DNA of 64,000 nucleotides from Alitta virens (lineage: Eukaryota; Annelida; Polychaeta; Phyllodocida; Nereididae): NCBI GenBank assembly GCA_932294295.1, contig OW028574.1:28900145-28964144 (forward strand), given 5' to 3'. The position numbers and the translations under genes were made by a program. Positions 30,462 to 43,850 of the stretch are shown piece by piece. Below the pieces are notes generated by a model that ran no database searches, had not been told where the DNA came from, and saw nothing but the letters and a program-made list of their open reading frames with translations. How positions within the stretch are numbered: position 1 is the first letter of the stretch; the number at the start of each line of letters is the position of its first letter.

Positions 30462-33400
30462 AAAAGTTTTCCAGGATGAGTCTGACGTGTATCCGTGAAA
30501 TTCAAGTTTCTGCCAAATTGAACATTTTTGAAAGATGGGTGAAATCAATTTTAATTATGGAAACGAATTCCAAGTTTAAATGATTATGCAAAGGCATTTT
30601 ATAGAACAAAGATATCTTTGGAGATTAGACGCAGTTCCCCTTTACAGTTGGATTGCCCAAAGGCTGTAAATATAAGGATCTTTGTGCTGATGCATTTAGT
30701 TTGTATAATTTATATTTTAATTCGTTTAGAACTGATAATTGACTCCGTGATACTCTATAAATAAACACTGCTCATACAATAAGCAGAAGGAATACCTTAT
30801 CGGCATTAATGCCGATTCAGCACTTTGCACTGCAGCTGTCCATTATAACCTTCCTCCATTCAATCATATCCCAAATGGCTAATTACCTTTGTACAGTGAC
30901 AAAGCTGTGGATTTTGCAATGGATTTCCATCGATGCAGTGACATTTGTGTTCAATGGCTAATCTCGTGGAAAACACAGGGAAATAAAACATTGTGCTTAC
31001 AAGGCATTGAGGCACTGTTTGCATGCAGATTAGCGAATCAATGCTACTTCGTGGCATGTTCTGTTAGATTTTCATTTTCAGCAAAAAGGAAGTTTAATTT
31101 GTGCCAAATGATGCTTAACAGCTACATAATGTTTCATAATTTTTGTCCCTAATTTGTCTTTTCGAGGCATGCTTTTAAAATTTGGCATTTTGACAGATTC
31201 TGTGTCTATTTAGTACTTCCGATCAAAAAGTTGACAATTGTAATTAATGACAAGTATTTTATTATGATTTTTGGAAAGACACTACCTCACTAGTCATGAA
31301 ATAAATTCTGAACAATTATATGTGTTGAGTGTGAAACATTTGATCAACTTCATTGCGAAGTAGCAGTTTCTTTGCACTCATAAGTTGACGAACTTTTTAG
31401 TTTATATCTTAAAAGCTTTCTGTAGACACTGCATCTGCTGGCATCAAAACTGATCAAGATGCTGGCTTGCTTGCTTACTGGGTCATTGTATCCTTGATGA
31501 ATGCTCTATCTTTATAGCATCATCTCCAGCATTGATGCTGCTGTGTCTGAAAGCACAGCTCCTGAACTCAAATCGCCTCCTTGTTCATGGCTGGCTGACT
31601 AAATCAGCGTGGATCACTTTCACTGAGTCTCGACTCTGTCTTAATTTCCATATCATATTGAAGCTTCTTGCATGTTGGGCCCAGTGATCATAATTTGTGT
31701 GATTTAAAAGACTTCCTCTTGAAGGTTTCTATGTTGAGGAATGACAAAAACTGACAAGCCATTTGAGGCTCTGATGAGTTTCAGAGTTTTAAATTACGGC
31801 ATTCAAGTTTTGGGCACACTTTATGCAGCAAATAGTTGATTTGCACAGAAGGTTCTCTGTATTTCCACCAGGTGGCTAAAACAGAATACTGCAATTATAT
31901 TGGCTGAAAAAGTTACCGCCCTTGGCTGTGATTGGCTAAAGCAAAGTGCATCCTAGCAGCAGTATTTTTAGTGCATTTTAATGTATATTTGACACTTTAT
32001 CATTTAGTTGATGTTTGTTATTTTTCTGAGAAAGTTATATTTATGGAATCAGTTAGTTATTACCTACTGGTTCTGAAAAGCAAAATGAGTAATAAGAGGA
32101 GAGGAAAGACTTATGTCTTGCTGAATTCATGGCTGGTCAGTGAAACGACTCGATTGTGTCATACTTATGAAGCAACTAAGTTAATGTTAGTGTGTCCATC
32201 ATTTCCCTTCTGTATATCCTGTGACGTGATCCTTTTAGTTGTAAGTAACATCAGTCAACCACCCAAATTAACCCAGGTAAGGTGATATACCCAGGACGCC
32301 AGTTTAACACAAGCGATGTTATATGCTGTTGTGCATGGTTATAGTGGTTGCTGTGGAATGAAAGAGTGATGATATACTGATGAAGTACCTTGTAATGGTA
32401 TGGCACGTGGCTGTCTGTGCGTACTTCCTGCTATAATATATACTTGCTGAAGTTCTTAAATACATATAATGAACCAGTATGCAAATGTTTATAAAGAATT
32501 TTTTTTTTGCCCATGGGGAGATGTTTCCTTTTTATAATTACATTAACATGTGGCTTGATGGTACACCTGTAAATTTCATTCTTTATAAAAAGTCCAACAA
32601 ATTCTAACATTTGGAAATAAAGTCATCTTATCTTATCTCATCTCTGTAAAACTACACAATGTAGATGGAAATGTTCTTTCTTTGCCTATCTATCTGACCC
32701 AATTTTGTAATCCTTACGACACAGCAATATTTGGGTCTTACAAGCTATTTTAGGTCATTTGGAGAGAAACGGGATATGGGGAGACTCGTATGACTTCAAT
32801 TTCGTTGGTCCTGTGACCTGACTGCTTGGCCGAGAGCCTGAGGGCAACTGAATTCTAGCAGTCGTCTCCTGTAATTGCATTATGTATATTTGGTAGTACG
32901 TGTTTATGCAATTTTTATGCATCGTCTTGGTCATACTATTGTTTGCATATAGCATTTATGGGACTGATTCGGTATGGATACAACCTGCTATACAATGTAA
33001 CATTTGGATGGGAATGCTTTGATTTTACACAGGAAATATGTTTTTGAACTGTTACATATAATGCATGGTATTTCGATTATTCATTTATATTGCAAACCCA
33101 TTTCACATGTTAAAGTGCATATGGATAAATACTATTCAATAGTTTGTTCCATATTTATAAAGGGCCCAGGGCTAATTAATACTTACAAGGTTTATGAGAG
33201 TCATGAATTAAAAAAAAAATAGTATCAACCAAATTCATGTCGGACAAACATTTGACTGCGCTTGGTTTGCCGCAGGCATTCAGCTTCTGAAGAAAAATCT
33301 AAAAGTGACTTTCAGTTGTGACTTTAAGTTGTGACTTTACAGTCTTCATTTGCTGGTCCGGTACCACCTGCTGTGCTAGCAAAGGTCATTCTCCTGGAGA

Positions 33401-33530
33401 GCCCCCTAGTGGATCCTCTGATTGCTGTTTAACTTGTCAACAGTGGTCAGCTTGGGTGAGCTCATTTTACTGCTACGTTATTACCCTTTTTTTTCAATCA
33501 GTCCTTTTGAAAATTTGGTGGGGTTAGACG
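30462..33530. other. Non-coding region
   Basis: No credible coding exon. It holds the second copy of the 260-bp repeat (31842-32130). A donor-like CCCAG/GTAAGG at 32276 is not supported by a recognisable frame. Confidence 0.5.
31842..32130. repeat. Dispersed 260-bp repeat, second copy
   Basis: Matches 14741-15000 block by block, with an insertion after CACCAGGTGGCTA. Confidence 0.8.
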
Positions 33531-33539
33531 TCAACAGTG

Positions 33540-33540
<1 letters not shown>

Positions 33541-33579
<39 letters not shown>

Positions 33580-33597
33580 CATACATACATACATACA

Positions 33598-33629
<32 letters not shown>

Positions 33630-33690
33630 CTGTGAAGAGTAAGGACGAAGGGCTAGCTATCTATCTATCTAACTATCTATCTATCTAACT
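33541..33690. repeat. (TA)n-(CATA)n-(CTAT)n compound microsatellite
   Basis: About 34 bases of TA followed by about 50 bases of ATAC units, then ATCT units. The Ile-Tyr/His-Thr frame across it is an artefact. Confidence 0.95.
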
Positions 33691-35981
33691 TTCTCTCTGC
33701 CTAGTTAATTGGCTGATCTGCTCCCTGTTTTTCTGCATGCAGGGGCTTCAAATTAACAATGTTACTTTCTGCTGTTCTGGCTCTGATGATTATGTTGTTA
33801 CAGGAAATGTCGCTCCAGCCACATCCAAGAATGGAAAGATCTCATTATCAAAGCTACAAGATTAACAACGGAAGGTTATTTTTGGGCTGTAGTTGCCGTC
33901 TTTCAGCTAAACTCATAAAAGACCCCACGCTTACTTGAAGTTGCGTCTATCTAGTAATTAAAAGAGACTTCTGAAGACTTTCTAAAGACTCGGGGAGAAC
34001 AATCATGCAACTTTTAAGCCTTTGCTGCAGCACACCTATTATGGATTGTCTTCTTAAGGACTGCATTTGAAACGTCTGCTCTCTGTCTCTCATTTCATGG
34101 CTAATTGAGCAGGATTGTCTTTTGTTCTTGCCCTGTTGTATGCTGAAGTGCATCTACCTGTGTATATCCCTGCTCAACTCATGCAAGAATGATCAAGAGG
34201 TCATACTATACAAGATGAAAGGGCATGGGTTGGATGGTGTTCTTGGCCTGCACTGGGGGTAATCTCACAAAATTAGTTGTATGTCTCACGAGTTATTATG
34301 TGACGTTATTAAAGTTTAGTTGTCTTCTACTCTTGCTGGCTTAGCAATGATAAAACAAAGCAAGATTAAGATATTGCATAATCTAAAAACAAGCTGGATA
34401 GACATAGCATTACCCCTCTATTATGATCACCTTTTGGTGCAAGCTTCACTTGTGAGATGGCTTCATATGTGCGAAATGATGGATAGATAGATTGATTGAA
34501 GGATTTATTTTCTGCTCATTCGCCATTAAAGTAACAGGGTCTTCATCAGTAAACCATGCACCTATCAAGTAACCTTACACCAAGGTTTAGCTTCCATTTG
34601 GGAGATTGAAGTCTCTTGTATTTTGTTTTAAAGGGCAGTGAAGCTGCTTTGCCATTCTGTGCGCATGTAGGTCGATGGCAGTATGTAAGTGAAGCTTTTC
34701 TAATAAGCCTTTGGCCGGAAGACAGCCACTGCCCTGCCATGAATATGCCACCATGATTGATCCTTATTGTCAACCTGTATAGCTCTCTGCATAGCCTGCT
34801 GGAATGGCTAGGCCACTTCATGGACTTTATTAAAAGACTGCTGCCAATAGCCTTACAAGACTGCAATGTTAAGATTATGAAATTGGGAAGTGAAACTATA
34901 AAGGAAGATGGCTCTTAGGTGTCCTGTAAGTCAGAGGTAGTAGTCAGTATCATCATGATCATTGGTTGATGGCTTCGTCAATGTCTGATAAGGACGCCAG
35001 CCTGCCATATTTATCCCATGTCCACGTGTATGCAATCATTCAAATTCACAAAATTGAGCTACCCTTGGAAGTGACAAACTAAATCTGACTGAGATTCGCG
35101 CACCCTAATTCGGTTTGGTACCTTGGTAATCTTGGTCAAAATGAGATTTTACATTGTCATTGAGGTGAAGGAGACTTCAACTTCGTTTTCGTGTCGACAT
35201 AATTGGGGAATTACAATACACATACAGTGTAATTCAGGAGAATTTCCTATTCCATAAACGTATTCATAGTGCTGGGAATTTGCATGAACGTAGTCAACTC
35301 GTAAGACTTAAGTTCGTTACATGCAGGACGTGTCTCCCAAATCCAATGAAGTGGAGCACTTCTGAGCTACTGCGTGGCACAGTGCAGGTCTCCCATGCAA
35401 ATTAAATATGACACCTTGCACTCTGATAAGGACTTTTTGAGAAGCAGTGGGTTTTTTCAGGGCGTGATTTGTCAGATGCAATGCATAGAGAGGCATAGAA
35501 AGTGAAGAGGAAGCAGTGAGATCTCTCCACTGGGGCAATATTGACTCAATTGGTCCCCAAGAAGATGTTCAGCTATTTTGGCTTCTCTGATTTGCCCTGG
35601 CTGCCTTCTACATTTCTTCTAGATTCCTTCTAGATTCTTTGTATTTATTGGCCACATTATGTGGTCAGCAGCAGCACTGGGAGTGTAGTTATAGAGGCTC
35701 TTGGCTGCCACAGAATGTGAAAAGGATAGATAGTAAATAGATGTGGAATGGGTACACATATGGAGATAGCATCGAGCTCACTCCCTCGGCCTCACAACAG
35801 CCTTGAGACAGCAATGTAATATTGTCTTTTATGCTGACAAAACAGCTGATACAAACTGCATTGTCTGCATGTTATATTCTGCGGACTTTCCTAGACTACA
35901 TATTTTCCATGCCATGCATGTTATGCCCTTGGTGATGTGTAGTTTTTCATGCATTTCTACGTTAATTGATGTTAACATGAC

Positions 35982-36260
35982 AATTTTACATTACCATCAT
36001 ACAGGAAAATTTACATTGGTATTGTTGGATGAATTTTCACATGGTATTGCTGGTATGATGGATATGTGTACATATGCCTGCATTTCTGTTGCGCGTATGC
36101 AAACTGAAGAGGCTTAATTATGGGATGTCCACCTTTTATAAAACCCAATGAATCACGTCTTCTCAATACGGTCATTGACCTCTGAAAGGTTTTTGCTGAT
36201 CTTGTAAGTGTTCAGATAAACATCAACATGATCTGCTGAATCCTCGTGACTAAAGGCTGG
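35982..36260. repeat. Dispersed 270-bp repeat, copy 1
   Basis: Nearly identical to 43581-43850 from TTTTACATTACCATC to TCCTCGTGACTAAA, including ATGATGGATATGTGTACATA and a shared CACGTCTTC block. Confidence 0.9.
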
Positions 36261-39200
36261 CCTGCCTTGGAATAGCCATTCAGGAGTCTAGAATGTAACG
36301 CTAGGGTCAGTGATATGAGCCATTTGTGACAGCAGCCTTTTTACCTCTTTCATTTTGCTTCCTTTCGGGGCTTCATAAAGAGGAGAGAGAGGCTGTGATC
36401 AGACACAGACTCATCTGACCCTGTTTGCTGCTGCTGCAGAGGAGCGACCGCATCAAGATTGATGAGAAGTGAGATGCTAGCAGACTGGTCTGTTCCGATT
36501 ATTCGTGTTTCCTTCTTGCTATCTGCCCCGATTTCCACGGATCACTAGTAATGTGTTGTCCGGATGTGCCCGCAGTACATCTAGTGAGTATGCTGTATAA
36601 ATGAATGAATGTGGTATAATGCATTACTGGTATACAATATGTATTGCCCATCTAAATGCAGTTTTCGAACTTTGGCTATATTGTTTATAAATATCGTATT
36701 CATTCAAAATTACGAGATAATATTATATATTGTAAGGTTGGGCGATATTTTACATGTATTTTATTTCTGCAATTTGTCCAGTATATCCATTAGGAGATCC
36801 CAAAGTGCATTGTGTTGTCGTCTCCAACATTGATAACTTGCAAGTCCCTTGATGTGCAGATGACTGGGTGTTTTCTGAAGTGCTTTTCTTGGCATTTAAG
36901 GCCCTGGGCAGGTTAAGAGATGAGGAAGGAGGTTGATTCAGCCATCCACTGACCTGGCTGCTCTCCATCACTGGAGCCAAGGAAATGAAGTCCAGGAACC
37001 CATTTTGCCCACACCATGATTTATCTGCTTCCCTCTTTATCAACTTACACAAGTTACAGACAAAAAAGAAGAAAGAGAAGGCTATCTTGTGGCACCATCT
37101 ATTTTCTTGTTGCGGTGACCTTCTTGTGTCTATCACTGTCAAAGTGTCATCATTACAGCGTTTGTCCAATTACTATACTATACCAGAGCTATCCTGTAAA
37201 ATATTAGAAGTGAAGAATGATCTGTTTGTGTATTTCCTGTCATGCTTCTTCTATTCTAAGGTATTGTTATCCAACCAATGATTATCCAGTGTGCAAGTTT
37301 CTGAATACAATTTACAGTATAAATGACAGGAATTAAGGACCATCTGAAATTAACTTTTCTGGCTGTCTGCTACACAGACCCTCTTCTTCCTTTGCAATTT
37401 TACGCCACTAGGGGCGCTGAGCGAAGGTCGATAGCCCTGAGGGTCTGCTAGATTTCAGACAGAGTAACGATCCTGGTTGGGGAGCAAGGAATTTGACCGT
37501 GTATATCAGGTTTTTTCAACTTACGGCGATATTTAAAGATTTATTTTGTTCGCTGCTTCATTGGAATCAACGGGCTCAGTAATTTACCTAGTTTTGGCAC
37601 CGTTAGAGCAATGCTGCGACATCACATAGTCTGTTTTTCTGGTGTTAAAGTAGATGCAACAATTTTGATTTGTCAAAAAAGGCGATGATGTCAACAGCAA
37701 CTGCAGCAGTTGTTACCGAGCTGTTGGATATGTAAGCAAATATAGATAAAAAGGGCAGCCATTTTGTTGGAGCCTGTCCTTGAGGTCTATTAGGAGCAGG
37801 CAACGAGCTACCTGCCTGGGGTTTGTGCCTGCCATTCTTTCTGCTGCTGGGGTAATCCGATGGAAAACACAATGAAGGTTCTTGACACTCCGGGTGCATT
37901 GGATTCTAATTGAATTATGTGAACTGCATTTGTAACGAGCTTGCATCGGACTTCTTACTTATAATATTTTTCTGTATTTTGCATTTTTAGTACTCCCATC
38001 ATAGCTTAGTAAAAGTATTTTCTGATTGGTCCTGACACTAATGAACTCTTTGATACATCCTATATGACTTGTCAAATAATGTCCTTTATGCAGAACTACA
38101 ATGAGCCTGACTGCAGTTTCAACATAATGCATTCATTTGCAGCAGAACCAATTAATACAGAATTTCAATTTGCAAACAACACAAAAATAATTTGGATTTG
38201 AAATCCGCCCATTGTAGCTTTCTTGTCTTGCATAATGCTTGTGTCTGGTTTCATTCCAGTCACATTTCCTTTCCTGTTTATCTAAAAGCAGATATTTGTT
38301 ATTATTTGGATCGATATTTATTGCTCTTTTGCCTGTAGCAAATGATCTGGAAACGACCTCACCACCTCCAAGCCGTATATCAGACGTCCAGTTGTGTTAA
38401 TACTTTAAAGATTTTAGAGGAAAAAGAAGAAAACGAATTGCTATGGTTTCCAGGTCGTGGTGTCTGGAGGACAGAGGACGACTAATCTTAATTCAGGGGA
38501 AGAAGCTCAGGGTGAACTGTCTCGTTTCATCTGCAGAGAGCCTCCAGAAATGCAATGGATGTGAATTCTAACGACACAGTGAACAAGAAAATACTATGTA
38601 GAACGTTGAGTGTGGTGTATGACAAGCATCTTGAAGAGCCACAGGTTATTGCATAAAAGGCGACAGAAGCTACAATGGAGGTATAGGTCTATGGATGAAA
38701 GTATAAAAAAATGTCTGCTTTTCATTGCTTCTGGTATTGATATCACTGAAGTAACAATTTATTATATTAAAACAGATCGTAAAAGGACAAGAATATGACG
38801 CGTGCACTGTTTATGTCACAACAAAAGTAACATAAATTTCCCTCATACTGCAGTGTCATATAAACCAATCTACAAGAAGAATTTGATAGTTTGGGTGAAA
38901 GTTATGATGTATCTCCTATTGTCATGTTATTCAGTTAAAATTTATATTTAATTTTACAGTCACGACCACCATATATTTAATATTGGATGATGTTTGTCAT
39001 CATCTTTACCAGACGTAAACATTTTTGTTATTACCTTTATTCTCATTCTATATTCTTTGTGTAATCCTCAGATTCCTGGGTGGTTCTAGACTTCACAATC
39101 CCCGGGCAGTTCAGGAATCTGTCATTGATAGACTTGATTGAAGATTGAAAACATAATGGCCACCATCACATTTGATATGGGATCAGGTGGGGCTGCTGCA

Positions 39201-42200
39201 GACACTGCATGATATTGTTGAAATTTAATTAGAGGATGCTGACACAGTGACATCAGCATGTTTACTCATAGCTCTGGTGCAGATAACTGATGGTGATGTG
39301 TCTGAAAAAAGCTCTATTGCATAAGCCCCAATGTAATTTACACGGAATCTAATGCTTTCACAGTAATGAAACTGTATTATATAGTCCATGTTGATGATAA
39401 TATATCTATGATATGTATGTATTTATATAGAAGGGACAGTATACAATGTCACTCAAAAGGAAAAGAAATTCATGTTTATAATATATGATGTGTTGTTAGT
39501 CATAATATAATACAGATTTCCATTGACAAAATTGAAATGCTACGAAACAGCATCAACTGCATCTATTGCTAGAAGGGCTTATATATTTTGTTAAAACACT
39601 AGTTAACCCGCACTTCTATGAACTTTTGAAAAACAGTTTTTGGTTCTAGACCACGTGGAAAGGAAGAATGCTAGAAAGCCATTAGTCCGAGTAGTGTGTT
39701 TGCCAAAAAGAAAATTAGTAAATGGTGTCTTACTGCGAGTGAAATTGTTCTTGTAATGATTCTCATAAAAGAAAAGTTTGGTGACCCTGAGGGCAGAGAG
39801 GGCAGAGATTTGTCCATCTACTCAGTATAAATGGACATTAAACCTCAGGCACTGAGTATATTAACAGGAAAATGCCAATACATATACATGTAAATATATA
39901 TGGTATTATAGGTAACTGAACAGCAATTTCGTAGAGTGAATGTCAAACATTTTAAATTTGCAGCCATAACATCTCGTCATCACGTCTACCTCTGACATCT
40001 GATCAGATAGAGTTTGTAGCTGCAAACTTAGTGTGATACAGAGACACCATAGATGCTAGAAATACTACTACTGAGTGCTGTTGTAAAGTGCTCTAAATAA
40101 CAGACAACAGCTCCATCAACATATTTGGTGGCCTGAGATATACACAGGTGTTTGTCACTTTGAGAAAGTGGTTTAATTTCATGCTGGCTGACCTAAGGGC
40201 GTTCTGCCAATGTTACAGTATGGGTACTATTATGAATGTCAAGCTGAGGTCGTTTGTAACTTCCCAGCCAATTCTAATAATTGCTTCGTGGTCTAGCATT
40301 GGTCAGTTTAGTTAATGCATTGGCCATCTCCTCAACCAGAACAGCTGCTGAAGGTCTCTATACCTGGCGCTCCAGTTATGCCTGTCTAGCTTTCCCTGCC
40401 CAGCACAGACGTGAATGACCTCTCAAAATAACATGACGTTGAACATAATATCACCCATCCAGTGCTGAAGGTCCCAGTGAAAGTGGCAAATACAGAATCT
40501 GTCTTAGGGGGGCTAGAAAATCGTATAATCCGTTATATCCAAAGGGGCAGGGAGTGAACTAAAGTTTTTGTTGGTTAACACTATGTCTTCACCCCACAGC
40601 CTTAAGAGACCTAATATGTACATGTTTTGCTCGTTTACTCATCTAAAGTGAATTAATCAATTTCTCTTATAGTCTATAGGCTGGCTTATGTTATTAAAGG
40701 TCTAACAATGAAATTACAGAATAATTTGATGTTTATGTAATTCTTGTTCTCACAAGCAGGCAATTCAGAAAAATTGCCTAAAATAAAAAAATATTAAACC
40801 ATTTCTCTTGTATTTTTAGTAAAGATTTCTTGAGTCTATACTCAGCCTATTGCTAGGAAAAGAATGTCCATAATAAGCAGATTAGGTCGCTGGGGTGTTA
40901 GGTAACCACACACGATGTTATGGTGGAGCATGATGTTAGCTAAATTTTCTCCCCTTGACCAACAAGTGCTAAGCATAAGATTAAAATCCTTGTTGACGAC
41001 AAAAAATTACATCTTTTCAAGCTGAGTGAGGCACTGAGGTCCATGGCTGTATTGTTTCTGTATTGTCAGACAATATATTCCTGCCGTGCAGTAAACTCCA
41101 CACTTTCGCTGATGTGACCAGTTTACGAAGTACTACAATGAATACTAATTAGGTAGTTAATGACGCTATCGCCCACCCAGTTGTGTTCCCTGATGACCTT
41201 TGGTAGTTCATTAGAGGCAACTGACCTTTTGGTGGTAGTTTGCTGAAGCTGTGTTCATGAACGTAGTCACTTTCGTGAAAACTACATTGAACGTTCAGAG
41301 ACATCAAGCGTCGAGAACTGCACGCCTCATCAATTTACCAAGTTCGTTAGGTAGGGAGTGGGGTGTCCATCCTGTTTTAGCGACAAAAAGGGGTGATTAG
41401 TGTAATTACAACCTCTTTCAACCCGCTAACACTTCTTGTTTTATGAGTTCCGTTTCGTAGCTTCTGTTTCGCTTGACGTTCTAGAACCAGAACATGATGA
41501 AAAGCTGCTTTGGCTCGCTGTTGCAAAGAGCGCTCATAATGTTTAATTTTACAAAAGGGTAATTAGTGCTAATTTGCCCCTTGACAAACTAATGTGTTTT
41601 CAGATACACCGCTTGGGGCGCTCTTATTCCTGTTGTCATTTTCCATCTCCAGCACTGAAGAGTTCCTATTCCACCTGTCCCATCATGCATTGTGTGACTA
41701 GAATACCATGATGTCTGCAGTGTCCACTTGTTTGAGGACCTCTCAACTCAAGAGGATGTCAACCATTGTGGTGCATAAATGTCAATGCAGCAATCAATCA
41801 TTGTGGCAGCCAGCTGCAAACGTGAGTGTAGATGGGCCTTTCTGGAATTAGAGCCATGTTTATATTTGTTAATTCAATATCTAGATTCGCAGTAAAATTA
41901 ACTTCACAGTAATAGTATATGAATGGGAAAACATGAAAAAATATGAAATATTTGCTGCCACGAATTGTGTAGACAGAAATAGAAAAGACATGAGGAATGG
42001 CTTGATGTAGCCAGATCATATTACCAAACATTTCATCTGTCATAACTACACGATATTCAGAACTGATGTAAAATGAATACTTCTAGTGAATGATTTGCAC
42101 AATAAAGCCTGTGCATGTATAGCTGCATATGAAAACAGTGTAGACTCTCCAATACATGTATTTTTTAAATATATGTATGTAAATGTTTTTCTGATTACAC

Positions 42201-43410
42201 TTTTTGTTACACATGTATTAAAAAAAATATATATATAGGGAACAAACGCATGACTTAGACCATGTATTTGGTAGATTGTACATGTGCACGTGTAAATACA
42301 ATTACAAGTGTGGATGGCCTACTTTACTTCTAGGGGTTATAGGTTTTCCTGGTACTTTGCCCTTCTGGTTTCCTGTCTCAGTTTCAGGTGGAAAGAATTA
42401 CCCCGCTGAGCAAACCGGGTAGGAAAAAGAGGAATCCACTGCTTACACTAAACTTAACTGCATAGTGAAACACACCATACCCCATATAACTACTGAACAC
42501 ATAGATAACACATGAATAACACATACATAACAGCTACAAAGTGTACTTCATGGGTCCACCTGCTAGATAAACCACCTGGGTGACTCAGCTGGCATGTGTT
42601 CGAGCCCCCTCCCACCCCCCAAACCAAGAAAAATACCTGACCACCCCCTCCCCCCCCCCCCCTCAAATAGGTGTTACTCTTGCTCAGGTATGCACAGGCT
42701 CATCTGAATACAAAGATGCAGGACTGCATGTGGGCGTCAGTCAACAAGCATGATGCAGAACAAAACATGACGAGGGCAATGGCCAGAGTTATGAACATTT
42801 CATGTTCAATAATCTCCAGGGGGTGGTTTTGAGTTGGGCGCCCCAGGAACAACGTGGAAGACTGCTCAGTAATTGCTGGGCTTGTTTTAGCGTTTGTTTG
42901 ATTTCTTGGAATTTTGGTTAATGCATTGTGAAGTTTATTTCGTAAGAGTTTTGTCAAACACTGCATAATACATAAAATGTACATATATTTGTATAGCGTA
43001 CTTGCGATCCTCTTTATTCTATGAGATCTCATGTAAACGCTTACAAAATGACTCATCCAGTGATCCAAATAAAAAGAAAGGTACATAAGAAAGAGATACC
43101 CAACATGGCTGCTATGTTTACACACACTTGCCCCACGAGTTATATAAGCAGTTGCATCTAGGGGGATAAACAGGGGATAACTGTCTGCTGATTTGTTGGT
43201 CCACCTTGCCCCACTTGACCCACTGTGTGAATCTCATCAGGTGTCGCCATAATGCTTAGCCTAGAAACTGAGACGTCATGTATATCTATATCAATTTTCA
43301 GCATGCAATATTACATGTTGTACATACAAAGCATATGCAATGATATAGCATTCAGCAGACAGGAGTATTTATTACAGGAGATTTCATAGACATGGAAACA
43401 ACTCCAGAGG

Positions 43411-43440
43411 ACGTCATGTGAATCCAGGACTCTAGTCCTG
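43411..43440. repeat. Fragment of the 8661 inverted-repeat family
   Basis: GACGTCATGTGAATCCAGGA with the flank GGAAACAACTCCAGAG matches 8709-8755 in reverse orientation, and ends in a short hairpin, CAGGACT-CTA-GTCCTG. Confidence 0.6.
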
Positions 43441-43580
43441 ATAACAGGTACTTTCAGTTTCTATGATTAAACAAATTAATGTAACAAAAAGAAACGCACA
43501 AAAGTTAATCTAACTAGATAGTTAAAGGATTTTCAAGATTTTCAGTGTTATTGATTCCAGTTGTACTTAGTTTTGCCGGC

Positions 43581-43850
43581 AATTTTACATTACCATCGTA
43601 CAGGCAAATTTACATTGGTATTGTTGGACTAATTTGCACTGGTATTGCTGGTATGATGGATATGTGTACATATGCCTGCATTTCTGTTGCGGGTATGCAA
43701 ACTGAAGAGGCTTAAATATGGGATGTCCACCTTTATAAAACCCAATGAATCACGTCTTCCCAATATGGTCATTGACCTCTGAAAGCTGATCTTGTAAGTG
43801 TTCAGATAAACATCAACATGATCTGCTGAATCCTCGTGACTAAATGCTGG
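43581..43850. repeat. Dispersed 270-bp repeat, copy 2
   Basis: Direct-orientation copy of 35982-36260 with a few small deletions. Confidence 0.9.

Larger units (their letters stand above)
33691..43580. other. Non-coding region, about 9.9 kb
   Basis: Short frames only, none with recognisable similarity or domain pattern. The first copy of a 270-bp repeat lies at 35982-36260. An acceptor-like TTTTCTGCATGCAG near 33737-33750 is not backed by a protein. This may be intergenic or a long intron. Confidence 0.5.

Noticed and set aside
33422..33688. Plus-strand frame with Ile-Tyr and His-Thr repeats
   Set aside because: It is a microsatellite read as protein.
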